From an archaeon (GTDB lineage: Archaea > Thermoproteota > Nitrososphaeria > Nitrososphaerales > UBA183), in assembly GCA_021828185.1 (NCBI GenBank), contig JAKASI010000001.1, positions 310,001 through 374,000 of the forward strand: a stretch of DNA of 64,000 nt. The letters run 5' to 3'. A program made the position numbers and the translations under genes. Positions 8,538 to 16,907 of the stretch are shown one piece after another (the first letter of the stretch is position 1; the number at the start of each line of letters is the position of its first letter). The notes beneath the pieces were generated by a model that was not told where the DNA came from, did no database searches, and was given only the letters and a program-made list of their open reading frames with translations.

Positions 8538-9284
8538 TTGACCAGCCTAGGGGCGAGCGACAAAAAATTGTCGGAATATCGTAAGGAAGTGACTGCCGGC
8601 GTGACCGTGGCGATAATTGGGGCGCTCGCCCTAGCCGCTTTTGCAGGCTATCTCGCCCCTCTCTCAGGAACAAGCTATGTGGGCACTCCGACAACTACTG
8701 TGACCGGGCCTGGGGGGTCTGCTTCCACAGAGACCTCTCTAAATACACAAATTACCTTCTCCATCGATCCTTCACTTTGTAACGGGAACTGCACCATAAA
8801 CCCTCCCTGGCAGATCTATCAGACTCTCGCAGATTTGACCGCAGCGTCGCAGCTCATAGTTGAGGCAAACGTAACGGGCGCGAAAATAGTCGGAGTCCGT
8901 GGCGTACCAGTTACATACTACAATCTCACAATTCTGACTTCGATAAAGGCCAACTCAAACATATCCGCAGGGACAATCCTATCCATGTCCCAAATAGGCG
9001 GAACTTACAACGGAACCACCATGAACCTAGAGGGCTATCCGTCTCTCACCGTTGGCAGCGAGTACGTGTTCTTCTTGGGCGATCCAGGGTCGTTCCTCGC
9101 GCAATACTACAGCGCCTTTGGCACTCCGCTGATTTCGGTGGGTGGACCACAAGGTACATTCGTGGCGCGGGGAGGGAACGTCTTCTCACTGGACAATGTC
9201 TACACACAAGCTGACGCGTGGCTCCCAGTGAAAGCGTCAGGAACTCCGTTGAGTCAATTCGCATCTGAGGTGGAGACATCATGA
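8538..9284 (+). CDS. membrane-anchored exported protein, unknown function
   Basis: A 248-residue protein starting at TTG after a G-rich ribosome-binding stretch (GGGGGGA). An N-terminal transmembrane segment lies at about residues 18-40, followed by a Thr/Gly/Ser linker and an extracellular domain with CNGNC and repeated N-x-S/T sequons. The middle (QTLADLTAASQLIVEANVTG, later GSEYVFFLGD) has the look of a beta-rich domain common in bacterial and archaeal exported proteins. Its stop overlaps the next ATG. No enzyme motif seen. Confidence 0.7.
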   Translation: MTSLGASDKKLSEYRKEVTAGVTVAIIGALALAAFAGYLAPLSGTSYVGTPTTTVTGPGGSASTETSLNTQITFSIDPSLCNGNCTINPPWQIYQTLADLTAASQLIVEANVTGAKIVGVRGVPVTYYNLTILTSIKANSNISAGTILSMSQIGGTYNGTTMNLEGYPSLTVGSEYVFFLGDPGSFLAQYYSAFGTPLISVGGPQGTFVARGGNVFSLDNVYTQADAWLPVKASGTPLSQFASEVETS

Positions 9285-10009
9285 ACGCCAGTAGCAGGCA
9301 AGGAATATCGCGGAAACATGTGGCTGACGTCTTGGCGGTGGCAGCGGTAATCGTCCTGGCGACCGCGATTGCAGCCTATTCTACTCGGTCTGGAACCGCG
9401 CCTGCAAGCTCCAGTTCACTTGCCTCCTCCAAGTCGAGTTCTTCGACAACTTCGTCTCTTCCCTCCTCGACTCTGTCAACCAGTTCGGGAACGGGATTGT
9501 GTGCCACAGCTGTTGAATCCACTCCGTTTGCCTTCAAACTTCAAGCTGATTCGCAGTCTCCAGCACTCCTGTGCGTCCAAATCTACTACTACAACCAAAC
9601 GTCGACGTTGACGTTGAACCCGCTGAATGAGGTCAGCATCCTTGGTATGAAGACATATCCTAACGGGACGAATGCGGTGTTCAACGCCAGGTCCAACTTC
9701 ACCATGACTTCATCCGCGGCAACCATAACCATAGGCGGACAAGAAAACCAGAACGAGGGAGCCGCCGTCATCTTCAGCATCACTCCCAACCAAGGGACAA
9801 GTGGAAAGTTCGGGCTCAACTTGGGCTGGCTGCTGCCAGGGAAAACTCAATGTAATGAGGAGTTCGTCCTCCTTGTTGGGAATGGCCTGCCCGACTACAC
9901 TTACAGTACACTCTGCTCGATGATTTCAGGGGGGAGCGGCGGCTCTGCATCATACCCTTCAGGATACATCTTCACAGAGATTACGGGGGCAACCAACTCC
10001 ACGCAGTAA
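9281..10009 (+). CDS. membrane-anchored exported protein, unknown function
   Basis: A 242-residue protein whose ATG overlaps the preceding stop. A transmembrane segment (about 14-31) is followed by a low-complexity Ser/Thr linker and then a beta-rich extracellular domain with a few cysteines and aromatic residues. It is probably translated together with the upstream gene and under control of the divergent membrane wHTH protein. Function unknown. Confidence 0.7.
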   Translation: MNASSRQGISRKHVADVLAVAAVIVLATAIAAYSTRSGTAPASSSSLASSKSSSSTTSSLPSSTLSTSSGTGLCATAVESTPFAFKLQADSQSPALLCVQIYYYNQTSTLTLNPLNEVSILGMKTYPNGTNAVFNARSNFTMTSSAATITIGGQENQNEGAAVIFSITPNQGTSGKFGLNLGWLLPGKTQCNEEFVLLVGNGLPDYTYSTLCSMISGGSGGSASYPSGYIFTEITGATNSTQ

Positions 10010-10018
10010 GGTGTTGAA

Positions 10019-10159
10019 ATGAACATCAGGATCTTCCTGCCCGAGACGACGCTAATGATTCAGGTGCGGGCGTTGGCACCATGGCTTCACGGCAATCTCC
10101 AGCTTGCAGCGTTTGACCTTCACAGCTCAGCCACGGTCGTACAAAGTAATACAGTGTAA
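10019..10159 (+). CDS. possible 46-residue protein
   Basis: A short frame starting nine bases after the preceding stop and ending just before the promoter of the next gene. It begins MNIRIFLPETTLMIQVRALA. Nothing is recognised in it. Position in the operon is the only support. Confidence 0.25.
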   Translation: MNIRIFLPETTLMIQVRALAPWLHGNLQLAAFDLHSSATVVQSNTV

Positions 10160-10167
10160 GCTCCAAT

Positions 10168-10174
10168 TTTATAT
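10168..10174 (+). promoter_or_regulatory. TATA box of the large exported protein
   Basis: TTTATAT lies about 31 bases before the TTG at 10199 and 37 before the ATG at 10205, placing transcription start at about 10195-10200 and giving a leaderless or nearly leaderless mRNA. Confidence 0.55.
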
Positions 10175-10204
10175 TCAGCCCAGTGCAAAAAATATGCATT
10201 GATT

Positions 10205-12076
10205 ATGTTCCACAGAAGGAGTACGATGGAAAGATATCCGCAGACCAAGGTCACATTTGGTCTGGGTTTCAATATTTTGGCGATATCACTGCTCCTGTTC
10301 GCGCCCTTGGCTAGCGTTCCCTTCGTTTCGGCGCAGCCCACTCCGAACGTGACACAACGAAGCTCGATGTATTCGCTACAGTCTTCCACCGTCGTTTCGC
10401 ACTCCGATAATGGGACTAGCCATGGGGGCGCACCTAGTGGCTCCAACTCCACAACTGCGACTGGAGGAACCAGCAAGAACAACGGCACATCTCCTGCTTA
10501 TGCCGTTCAACCCAGCCCTCCAGTGCCAGTCCCCGCTGGAGCGACATGGAAGCACTGGTCAAAAGCCGATCCCAATGATCCCAACGTCCTAGTCAACTTC
10601 ACGGGATCGACAACGACTGTCTATGTTGACTTGACGAATACTGCATACAATGACCTCGCAGGCAGTTCGTGCGCAAACCCTGCTTGCACACCCAACGATG
10701 GTCAATTCTCGTATCAGTGGAATATCGTATTTCCCAAGGATTCCAATTTTATGATTCAAGCGGTAATCGAATTTGACACGGTCAGCAATTCTTGCTACGC
10801 GCACGCTCAAAGTTCCACAGGAAGCCCATCAACGAGCAAGTATTCCTTTTCATGTAGCAGCCTTACCGCGCCCGGGGATAGTTTCGAGTGGTTAGTTACC
10901 ACGACGAGTAGCGACTTTAACACAATCGAGTTTGAACTGAACGGCGTACTCAAGATGACATGGACCTCCTCGAACGTCTTCGGATGCACCGCACCGTGCA
11001 TAAGCATGACCGATGTCTACGCCCAGAGCGTCTGGGCCGGAGCCGAATCTGGTCCCTTAGCTTACACCTACGGCAACATGTACTCTGGAGCAGGAGACAT
11101 GGACTACACGGGCGTACATATGTTCAACTGCGGGTCAAGTAGTTGCATTATCGTGGTCACAGCTGAATACTCGAACGCACAGTACACGAATCTCTCAGGG
11201 AGCGGTACAAGCTATGACCAGACCTACCTAGCGGGGTCATTTGTTACCTCTTACGTCACTTCAGGCGCTTCCGGGGGCTCCGTTACAAATCCAAGCTACA
11301 TAGTGGGCGAGCCTGATGGCAATTATGCGGTACTGGCAGCTCCCAATTCAGGAGACAGCGCATATGATGAAGGATCTTTCGGAGCAAAATACAATGGCAC
11401 CATAGCGATTTACGGGTACTCGTACAACAACGGAGGAGGAGCGTACTACAGTTACGTCCAAGTTGCCGTATCTGCCACCGGCAGTTCTTGGACCACCGTT
11501 TATTCAGCTACCTGGGACCCGTCCTCAGGTAATACGCCCACTTATATCCCCGTTGCGAGCGTTACAGGAATAGAATACGTCAAGATTACCGTTTCTGACA
11601 ATAGCGGGTTGTCAGCTAAGATCTACGTCGACGCGATAAGTATCTTTGTCGGCTCATATGTTCAGAGCCAGCCTACCGGTGGCTATGGGACCACAGGAGG
11701 GGGAACTGTGACCAATCCTACCGACATCGTAGGAATACCTGACTCCGCTTACACAAACCTGCACGCGCCCAACTCAGGTGACTCCGCCTGGGTAGAAGGA
11801 AACTTCGGCACTCTGTATAGCGGGGAATTGGTGATTGACGGATACTCCTACAACAATGGTGGCGGCGCGTACTACAGCTACGTCACTGTCCAGGTATCGA
11901 GTACGGGCAGCTCCTGGACAACGGTGTATACCAACACATGGAACCCTTCATCAGGAAATACCCCTACCTGGATAACCATAGCGTCAGTGAGCAATATCCA
12001 ATACGTCAAGGTAACGGTATCCTACAATGGAGGATACAGTGGCGACATTTACATGGACGCCATCTTCGTGGCTTGA
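10205..12076 (+). CDS. large secreted protein with two jelly-roll-like repeats
   Basis: About 623 residues, with a signal peptide ending near SVPFVSAQ. Residues about 110-350 form a beta-rich domain with paired cysteines, reminiscent of lectin or G1-peptidase folds. Two homologous units of about 120 residues follow. Both contain VTNP, IVG, APNSGDSA, the YSYNNGGGAYYSYV signature, GSSWTTVY and PSSGNTPT, and look like carbohydrate-binding or discoidin-like jelly rolls. The duplication is also visible in DNA (11,420-11,460 against 11,845-11,885). Probably a cell-surface or extracellular binding protein. The start is placed by the TATA box; TTG 10199 is an alternative. Confidence 0.7.
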   Translation: MFHRRSTMERYPQTKVTFGLGFNILAISLLLFAPLASVPFVSAQPTPNVTQRSSMYSLQSSTVVSHSDNGTSHGGAPSGSNSTTATGGTSKNNGTSPAYAVQPSPPVPVPAGATWKHWSKADPNDPNVLVNFTGSTTTVYVDLTNTAYNDLAGSSCANPACTPNDGQFSYQWNIVFPKDSNFMIQAVIEFDTVSNSCYAHAQSSTGSPSTSKYSFSCSSLTAPGDSFEWLVTTTSSDFNTIEFELNGVLKMTWTSSNVFGCTAPCISMTDVYAQSVWAGAESGPLAYTYGNMYSGAGDMDYTGVHMFNCGSSSCIIVVTAEYSNAQYTNLSGSGTSYDQTYLAGSFVTSYVTSGASGGSVTNPSYIVGEPDGNYAVLAAPNSGDSAYDEGSFGAKYNGTIAIYGYSYNNGGGAYYSYVQVAVSATGSSWTTVYSATWDPSSGNTPTYIPVASVTGIEYVKITVSDNSGLSAKIYVDAISIFVGSYVQSQPTGGYGTTGGGTVTNPTDIVGIPDSAYTNLHAPNSGDSAWVEGNFGTLYSGELVIDGYSYNNGGGAYYSYVTVQVSSTGSSWTTVYTNTWNPSSGNTPTWITIASVSNIQYVKVTVSYNGGYSGDIYMDAIFVA

Positions 12077-12290
12077 CTGAGTGCAATGACGAGAGTTTCT
12101 TCTTTGCTTTGAATCCAGCATGCGGACCAGACTTCCCGGCCTAGCTGAAAATCCAATGAGCCGCCCGCAAGATGACTCGTCTGCTGAAGGGATTTTGACC
12201 CCGTCGTCGTTAATCCCGGCAGAGGCATTGTGAACCCTAAGCGCGGCGTTAGGCGCCCCGGCTATCCTCAGGCACAACCCTAGAGCGATG

Positions 12291-12479
12291 CTACCGACCT
12301 AGGTTGCGGATTCTCGCCACAGCGTAGATGCTCACGAAAGCCAACATGCCTAAACCTAACGACCCGTTGACCGACAAAATGGACGAGAGTAACCCTGCTC
12401 CAAATATTGAAGCGATGCCCACGCACAACATCAGAGTGACTAATCCCCCGACCACCTCAATTGCTTGGCAAATCATCAA
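12291..12479 (-). CDS. small two-helix membrane protein
   Basis: 62 residues with two hydrophobic segments (about 10-32 and 38-56) and a basic tail (ARIRNLGR). It lies alone between the large exported protein (convergent) and a small LSm-like gene. No family recognised. Confidence 0.4.
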   Translation of the reverse strand: MMICQAIEVVGGLVTLMLCVGIASIFGAGLLSSILSVNGSLGLGMLAFVSIYAVARIRNLGR

Positions 12480-12541
12480 ATCTGCGAATGGAAAGAAGGC
12501 GGCGATAAGTCTTCGGTTCTTCCCACGTTTTCAGCAGATGA

Positions 12542-12793
12542 CTAGTTCAACCCGACGTCGGTGAGGGTCATCCAATGCGAGATACTGGTGAACGGTATCT
12601 TGACCCTTCCCCTCGATAGCCCTCTCCCGTAGACTTCGCCAAGAGGGCCGGTGACCTTCTCTTCAAGGATCTCGAAGGTGTCTCTGGGCCTCACATGTCT
12701 CTCGGTTCTTTCAAGTACAAACCCTTCTATTATCGTCCCATTATGCAGGAAAACCGCGACCCTTTCGTTCGATGGGATGCTCGAATTGCTCAT
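12542..12793 (-). CDS. small beta-rich protein, possibly Sm-like
   Basis: 83 residues. The text VAVFLHNGTIIEGFVLE resembles the first strands of an Sm/LSm fold, followed by a charged loop and a second hydrophobic strand (VKIPFTSISHWMTL). The Sm assignment rests on this local pattern only; a stand-alone beta-barrel of another type is possible. Codon use and the clean start support a real gene. Confidence 0.5.
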   Translation of the reverse strand: MSNSSIPSNERVAVFLHNGTIIEGFVLERTERHVRPRDTFEILEEKVTGPLGEVYGRGLSRGRVKIPFTSISHWMTLTDVGLN

Positions 12794-12981
12794 GGAGTTT
12801 GAGAAGAACTTGGTTGCTATTTGGGGAATGAATTAGCATCAGGAGCGATTATGCTTCTCCACACATGGTTAGCTTGTCCCGCTGTTGGACACTATGTACA
12901 TGTAGTATGATGACGAGGGACAGGCCCGCGCTTCCATCCCACCGTCTTTTCTCGTTAAATACAGTCGGGCTCCACTTGCAC

Positions 12982-13101
12982 ATGAGCCAGACCAAGCAGT
13001 CCGCCCCGGCGGAGGAATCCGTCTCTGTCAAGAGGTCTGACCTCGACAGGATCTTAGAGCTTCTCTCCAGATTGGAGAACCGGGATTCGCAAGGCGCCTG
13101 A
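12982..13101 (+). CDS. 39-residue protein with C-terminal helix
   Basis: The short frame starts MSQTKQSAPAEESVSVKRSD and ends in an amphipathic, leucine-rich helix (LDRILELLSRLENRD). A TTAAATA element about 28 bases upstream of the ATG is the right distance for a leaderless transcript. It could be a coiled-coil partner protein; function unknown. Confidence 0.5.
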   Translation: MSQTKQSAPAEESVSVKRSDLDRILELLSRLENRDSQGA

Positions 13102-13188
13102 CCGATCCACCCCGGACGGGCCCTCCACGGCAGGATTACATAAGTTTATATGACTCTCGGCATGCAAGTGCGTACGAGGGCGGATTCA

Positions 13189-13449
13189 ATGCATTCACCC
13201 AAGCTGGACACGATGCTGATGGTGGAGAAACAGATTGTGGACACGATCAAGAAGGCGGAGTATCCGACCAGGATGCAACTCTGGCGCTCGCTGCCCAAGG
13301 AGATGGAGTACCAGACGTTCAAGCAAATCCTAGACTACCTCGAAGCGTCCAACAAGATCATCTACGGAAAGGACAACAGGATCGTCTGGGTGGCGGCAGA
13401 CAACCCCAAGCTCAGGGAGCTCCTCGACCGGAGCGTCAAGCTTCGCTAG
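13189..13449 (+). CDS. small winged-helix-like protein
   Basis: 86 residues from the ATG at 13189. I prefer this over an upstream start at 13150 because TTTATA at 13145-13150 is a TATA box that would place transcription start near 13172. The sequence (QLWRSLPKEMEYQTFKQILDYLEASNKIIYGKDNRIVWVA) fits a winged helix of the PhoU/Rep-like archaeal type and could bind DNA. Its stop overlaps the stop of the convergent RelE-like gene by four bases. Confidence 0.6.
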   Translation: MHSPKLDTMLMVEKQIVDTIKKAEYPTRMQLWRSLPKEMEYQTFKQILDYLEASNKIIYGKDNRIVWVAADNPKLRELLDRSVKLR

Positions 13450-13775
13450 TAGTGGAATCTTCTTTCGTAGTCCTTGTGGGTCCTGAAGAACTCGATCACC
13501 TCGACGTCCAGGTTACTCCCTTCAATCCTTATGGTGTAGGCGATCCGCTGGCTCCTGCCCACCTCTATCCTGAAGAGGTTGCTGAGCTCCATCTTCTGGT
13601 AATCCTCTGGCCACAGCGACCTCTCCACGAGGTCTCCTGCGTCTGGATGCTCCTTCAGCACGTTCAACACGTCGTCGAGCCTCTTCTTGAGCTCCTTGTC
13701 CCGCAGGTTTTGGAAGAACGAAGCGAATCTCGGTTCGCCCCGGACGGTTATCTTGAACCTGCTGTAATCACGCAA
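13446..13775 (-). CDS. RelE/ParE-superfamily toxin-like protein without adjacent antitoxin
   Basis: 109 residues with the RelE-like order: basic N-terminus, helical hairpin (LKKRLDDVLNVLKEHPDAG), then beta strands with FRIEVGRSQRIAYTIRIEG and VIEFFRTHKDYERRF. Such proteins cut ribosome-bound mRNA or act on gyrase. No antitoxin is visible on the same strand. The convergent winged-helix gene could serve, but the arrangement is unusual, so a stand-alone or non-toxic role is possible. Confidence 0.6.
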   Translation of the reverse strand: MRDYSRFKITVRGEPRFASFFQNLRDKELKKRLDDVLNVLKEHPDAGDLVERSLWPEDYQKMELSNLFRIEVGRSQRIAYTIRIEGSNLDVEVIEFFRTHKDYERRFHY

Positions 13776-13868
13776 CCGGAGGGCCGCCGCAAGAGAATCT
13801 GATGAACATGATTCAAGGACCGCCTCCTGGCTGGGGACGCCAAAGCGAAACTATTCGAAGTGTGGCCG

Positions 13869-14336
13869 TCAACTCATCTGAAGGAATCGCGAACGCCGAC
13901 CGTTATTGCTAGGATCAGGAAGGAGTTGAACACGTAGAACCACGGGCCTAGGACCCACGAAGGGATGAAAAAGTCGGAGCACGAGGAGGAAGAAGACGAG
14001 GATGCCTGTGGAATAGGCGGCGTCGTATTGCATCGCCGAGGAGTGGGTGTTATATTCCCTCTGGTCCTCGCGCCTCCCGGCCTCCTGGTTCAGCCTGTAG
14101 AAGATGACCTCTCGCGGGTCGTCGTACTTTTCCGGTCCCAGGACGTCATATAGGTGGCGCTTCGCGTCGTCCGAGAGCACAGCGTACGCCTCGCTGGCCT
14201 CTGCGAACCTCCTGCTGGCGTCCTCGTCTTTGTTCCTGTCAGGATGGTATTGGACCGCTATCTTCCTGAACGCGTCGTTGACCTGGTCCCTTGAAGCAGT
14301 CCTGGGCTCCCCAAGGATCTTGTAGAAGTCCGTCAA
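13869..14336 (-). CDS. J-domain protein with C-terminal membrane segment
   Basis: 155 residues. Residues 1-68 are a J domain with the HPD motif (VQYHPDRNKDEDASRRF) and ends with DDAKRHLYDVLGPEK. A charged linker follows, then one hydrophobic segment (TGILVFFLLVLRLFHPF). It would recruit an Hsp70 (DnaK) to a membrane site. Its ATG overlaps the stop of the upstream integrase gene by four bases, so the two are co-translated, an odd pairing for a chaperone. Confidence 0.8.
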   Translation of the reverse strand: MTDFYKILGEPRTASRDQVNDAFRKIAVQYHPDRNKDEDASRRFAEASEAYAVLSDDAKRHLYDVLGPEKYDDPREVIFYRLNQEAGRREDQREYNTHSSAMQYDAAYSTGILVFFLLVLRLFHPFVGPRPVVLRVQLLPDPSNNGRRSRFLQMS

Positions 14337-15691
14337 GGGGGCCCTCTCTGGTCGGGCTCCTTCCCTTCCGGGCTCTCGGGGGCCGGAGCATCCGGCGCCG
14401 GACCGTCCTTGGCGGCAGAATCGTGAAGGTACTTCTCAAGCAGGCCCCTGAGCTCCGTCACCTCCCTCCTGGTGCTCTCCTCCTGTATCGCCATCTTCGC
14501 TCTCTCCGACCGGTCCAGCGGCGTGGCGCACTTCGGGCAGTACGCCATCCCAGGCGATGCCTTCTCTTTGCACCTCGGGCAGATGACCGGGGCGAACTCC
14601 GGCTTCAGCGGCTCCACCGGCCTCCCGGAGTAGACCGCCTGGTACTTCCTGTCCAGGTCCCCGCCCGAGAGGTGGATATAGGTTGCGGGGGTCCTGGAGC
14701 CCATCGACCACCCGTACATCAGCCTGAGCTCGGAGTCGGTCAGGAACTTCGCATTCCTCGTCGCCGACCCGTGCCTGAACATGTACATGTGGACCCTCGG
14801 CTTCTGGATGGCTGCCTTCCTCGCGACGTCCTTGAGCACCGCTGCGCACGCCTTCCAGCTCAGTGGCTCGTCGAGGTGGTTCAGGCTCATCGTCAGCCAG
14901 AGGGGGGCGTTGGGGTCGCTCTGGAAACGGTGCGTCTCGAGGTAGCGCGCGAGGTGGTCGACGGAGGCGATGAGCCTCAGCGTCCTGGCCCCGGTCTTCC
15001 CCCTGCGGATGTGCACCAGGGCCCCGGCGTCGTCGAACTGTACGTCCCCCACCCTGAGGAGGAGCAGCTCGCTGACCCGCACCCCGAGCTCGGCAGCGAC
15101 AGAGATCAGTGCCTTGTCCCTCGTCGTGCAGGCAGCCCTGATCAAAGCGTAGACCTCTTCATCCGTGAAGAAGAGCGGCTCCTGCTTCTCGCTCGCCTTG
15201 ATCGTCTTCCGGAGCCACTTCACCTCCTCAGGGTAGGGGGTGTCCTTGTCCGTGTCGCCGTACCTGACGAACTTCATGAACCGCTTGACCATGATCTTGA
15301 AGTCGGCCATGGTCTCGGCGGAGTAGTGGCGCCTGCTCTCGGTCCCGTCCCAGTTCCTCTTCGTGAACTCGTGGTCCGCCAGTTTTGTCATCAGGTCCTC
15401 GATGTCCCTCCTCTTCGCCCTGCGGAAAGGGATCCTCATGTGGTGGGCGACGGTCGTCAGGGTGTTGACGTACTTGGCTTGGCGCCCGACGGATACCCCC
15501 TGGGCCTTCACCTGCCTCATGAACGCCTGTATCAGCTTCCTGTCCTGCGGGCGGACCCTCAGGTCGCGCTCCAGCCTGCTCTCCGCGTTCCTCAGCTGGT
15601 AAGGGTAGTCGTGGATGTCGTCCAGTGTCATGCGGTAGGTGGTGCCGGCGCCTTTTAACGAGGGGTACCTTTCGAGTCTGGGATTGGCCAT
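14333..15691 (-). CDS. tyrosine recombinase (integrase) with C-terminal zinc ribbon
   Basis: 452 residues. The SAM-like core-binding domain is at about 45-165, the catalytic domain at about 175-355. Candidate catalytic residues are Arg205 (GVRVSEL), Lys232 (RGKTGAR), Arg306 in MFRHGSAT, Trp328 and Tyr338 (TPATYIH). The usual first His of HxxR is Tyr303. A zinc ribbon (CPRC at 371, CPKC at 385) and a charged, Pro-rich tail follow. It is expected to catalyse site-specific integration or excision, or resolve replicons. The linked J-domain gene and neighbouring toxin-antitoxin modules support an integrated element. Confidence 0.85.
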   Translation of the reverse strand: MANPRLERYPSLKGAGTTYRMTLDDIHDYPYQLRNAESRLERDLRVRPQDRKLIQAFMRQVKAQGVSVGRQAKYVNTLTTVAHHMRIPFRRAKRRDIEDLMTKLADHEFTKRNWDGTESRRHYSAETMADFKIMVKRFMKFVRYGDTDKDTPYPEEVKWLRKTIKASEKQEPLFFTDEEVYALIRAACTTRDKALISVAAELGVRVSELLLLRVGDVQFDDAGALVHIRRGKTGARTLRLIASVDHLARYLETHRFQSDPNAPLWLTMSLNHLDEPLSWKACAAVLKDVARKAAIQKPRVHMYMFRHGSATRNAKFLTDSELRLMYGWSMGSRTPATYIHLSGGDLDRKYQAVYSGRPVEPLKPEFAPVICPRCKEKASPGMAYCPKCATPLDRSERAKMAIQEESTRREVTELRGLLEKYLHDSAAKDGPAPDAPAPESPEGKEPDQRGPP

Positions 15692-15996
15692 CGCTCCAGG
15701 CTATATCCGGCCGGGGCAATCCAAGCACGAAATGGACTCCGGTTGGCAAGCAGGGTCTATTCTATCCTTGGCCATCCGCGCCGGGCTTGGTATGAATTTG
15801 TCCATTTGCACAACGCACCATGATTCGACAGTATATGCAAACTGTGAAACTACATGCCAGCTGAACTTGGTCCCAACTCAGTGAGGGATTACAGGTTCTT
15901 GAGCGTCTTGTACGCCTCGTATAGAATGCTGAGAATCAAGACAGTCCAACCCAGGATAGGCGGGTTCAAGAAGGCGAAAGGGCCCAATTCCCGTCG
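15692..15996. other. non-coding region upstream of the integrase
   Basis: About 300 bases with no supported gene. A short convergent frame with random codon use was rejected. The right end runs into the tRNA-T-arm-like repeat at 15997. Confidence 0.3.
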
Positions 15997-16013
15997 GGCC
16001 CGAGTCCCGGCCG
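15997..16013. repeat. left copy of 17-bp direct repeat flanking vapBC
   Basis: GGCCCGAGTCCCGGCCG. The same 17 bases, with one difference (GGCCCGAATCCCGGCCG), occur at 16805-16821. Both resemble the T-arm and acceptor 3' half of a tRNA, but have CC where TT is invariant, so they are not functional tRNA ends. They could be decayed attachment sites around the toxin-antitoxin cassette. Confidence 0.45.
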
Positions 16014-16028
16014 CCCGGCGCTGTAGAC

Positions 16029-16069
16029 AATAATACCGAATCCTTAAGTATTACTCTTTCGGAATTATT
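16029..16069 (+). promoter_or_regulatory. vapBC promoter with inverted-repeat operator
   Basis: AATAATACCGAA (16029-16040) and TTCGGAATTATT (16058-16069) form a 12-bp inverted repeat with one mismatch. The TATA-like CTTAAGTATT lies between them and the vapB ATG follows five bases later. This is the layout expected for a promoter autoregulated by VapB or the VapBC complex. Confidence 0.65.
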
Positions 16070-16073
16070 ACTC

Positions 16074-16337
16074 ATGGCTGAAGCAGTCGTCACTGTGACT
16101 AAGAAAGGCCAGGCGACGATTCCGAAGAGTATGCGCGAAAGGCATGGCATCGGGAGGAAAGCGCTCGTCGAGGATACCGAAGAAGGAGTCTTGGTGAAAC
16201 CCCTGCCTAGTCCGTCGATGGAGAAGGGATCCCTGAGGTTAGTCCTGAAGGGCAAATCATCGAAGGAGATTATGGAGGAGGTCAGAAAGGCAGAGTCCAC
16301 CAGGGAGAAAGGGCTTTCGAGAGGACGTGGGACCTGA
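16074..16337 (+). CDS. vapB: AbrB-type antitoxin (VapB)
   Basis: 87 residues. Residues 5-45 (VVTVTKKGQATIPKSMRERH) are a typical SpoVT/AbrB swapped-hairpin DNA-binding domain; the C-terminal helix (SSKEIMEEVRKAESTREKG) would wrap and inhibit the toxin. It lies three bases upstream of the PIN-domain gene and is preceded by an inverted-repeat operator. The call as VapB is firm at family level. Confidence 0.85.
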   Translation: MAEAVVTVTKKGQATIPKSMRERHGIGRKALVEDTEEGVLVKPLPSPSMEKGSLRLVLKGKSSKEIMEEVRKAESTREKGLSRGRGT

Positions 16338-16340
16338 CAA

Positions 16341-16748
16341 TTGCGCCCCCTTGTTTTCGATACTCAGGCTTTGTTGGTGTTCTATTTGGGGGAGGCCGGG
16401 TCGGACAGGGTTGAATCCTGTCTTGAACAGATTTCAGGGGGAGCGGCAAAAGGCTACCTGAACATTGTCAACCTGACCGAATTCCACTATGTCTTGCGAA
16501 GAATCAGTAAAACTACTGCGGAAGAGAAGGAGAGGAACCTGAGGAGTTTCGGCGTCAAGATCGTACCCGTCACTGACAACTCTCCTTTGTGGAGGGAGGC
16601 TGCGGCAATCAAGGCGGACAATTCCATCTCCCTCGCCGACGCCTTTGCGGCATCAACTGCTCTCCTGCGCAAAGGGACCCTTCTGACGGGAAGCGACGTC
16701 GAATTCGACCGTGTTAAAGGCCTGAAGGTCGAGCGTGTGGGTAGCTAG
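16341..16748 (+). CDS. vapC: PIN-domain ribonuclease toxin (VapC)
   Basis: 135 residues starting at TTG. The PIN-domain acidic residues are visible: Asp near residue 6 (VFDTQALLVF), Glu in NLTEFHYV (about 48), Asp in SLADAFAAS (about 95) and a final acidic position in TGSDVEF. Members of this family cut tRNA or rRNA and are held inactive by VapB. The pair is flanked by 17-bp direct repeats, consistent with a mobile cassette. Confidence 0.85.
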   Translation: MRPLVFDTQALLVFYLGEAGSDRVESCLEQISGGAAKGYLNIVNLTEFHYVLRRISKTTAEEKERNLRSFGVKIVPVTDNSPLWREAAAIKADNSISLADAFAASTALLRKGTLLTGSDVEFDRVKGLKVERVGS

Positions 16749-16804
16749 CCGATGCTCAAGTGGAGCTAGATACATTTCTGAAGGTGCTTAGGCCCGCATC
16801 TGAA

Positions 16805-16821
16805 GGCCCGAATCCCGGCCG
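16805..16821. repeat. right copy of 17-bp direct repeat flanking vapBC
   Basis: GGCCCGAATCCCGGCCG, one mismatch from the copy at 15997-16013 about 0.8 kb away. Like that copy, it is preceded by a shorter partial repeat (GGCCCGCATC here, GGGCCCAATTCCCG there). Confidence 0.45.
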
Positions 16822-16907
16822 GGGTTTGATTCACGCCTCCTCGGACGTGACGCCCCTCTCCGTTGCCAACCTTATAACGCAAGTCTGAGGCTTCTCGCTC
16901 CGAGTAT

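Noticed and set aside
14291..15658. 455-residue plus-strand frame opposite the integrase
   Set aside because: It is the antisense shadow of a clear tyrosine recombinase; composition is Arg/Pro/Leu-rich with no motifs.
15997..16821. functional tRNA ends at the two 17-bp repeats
   Set aside because: The invariant TT of the T loop is CC and the T stem cannot pair, so they are at most tRNA-derived scars.
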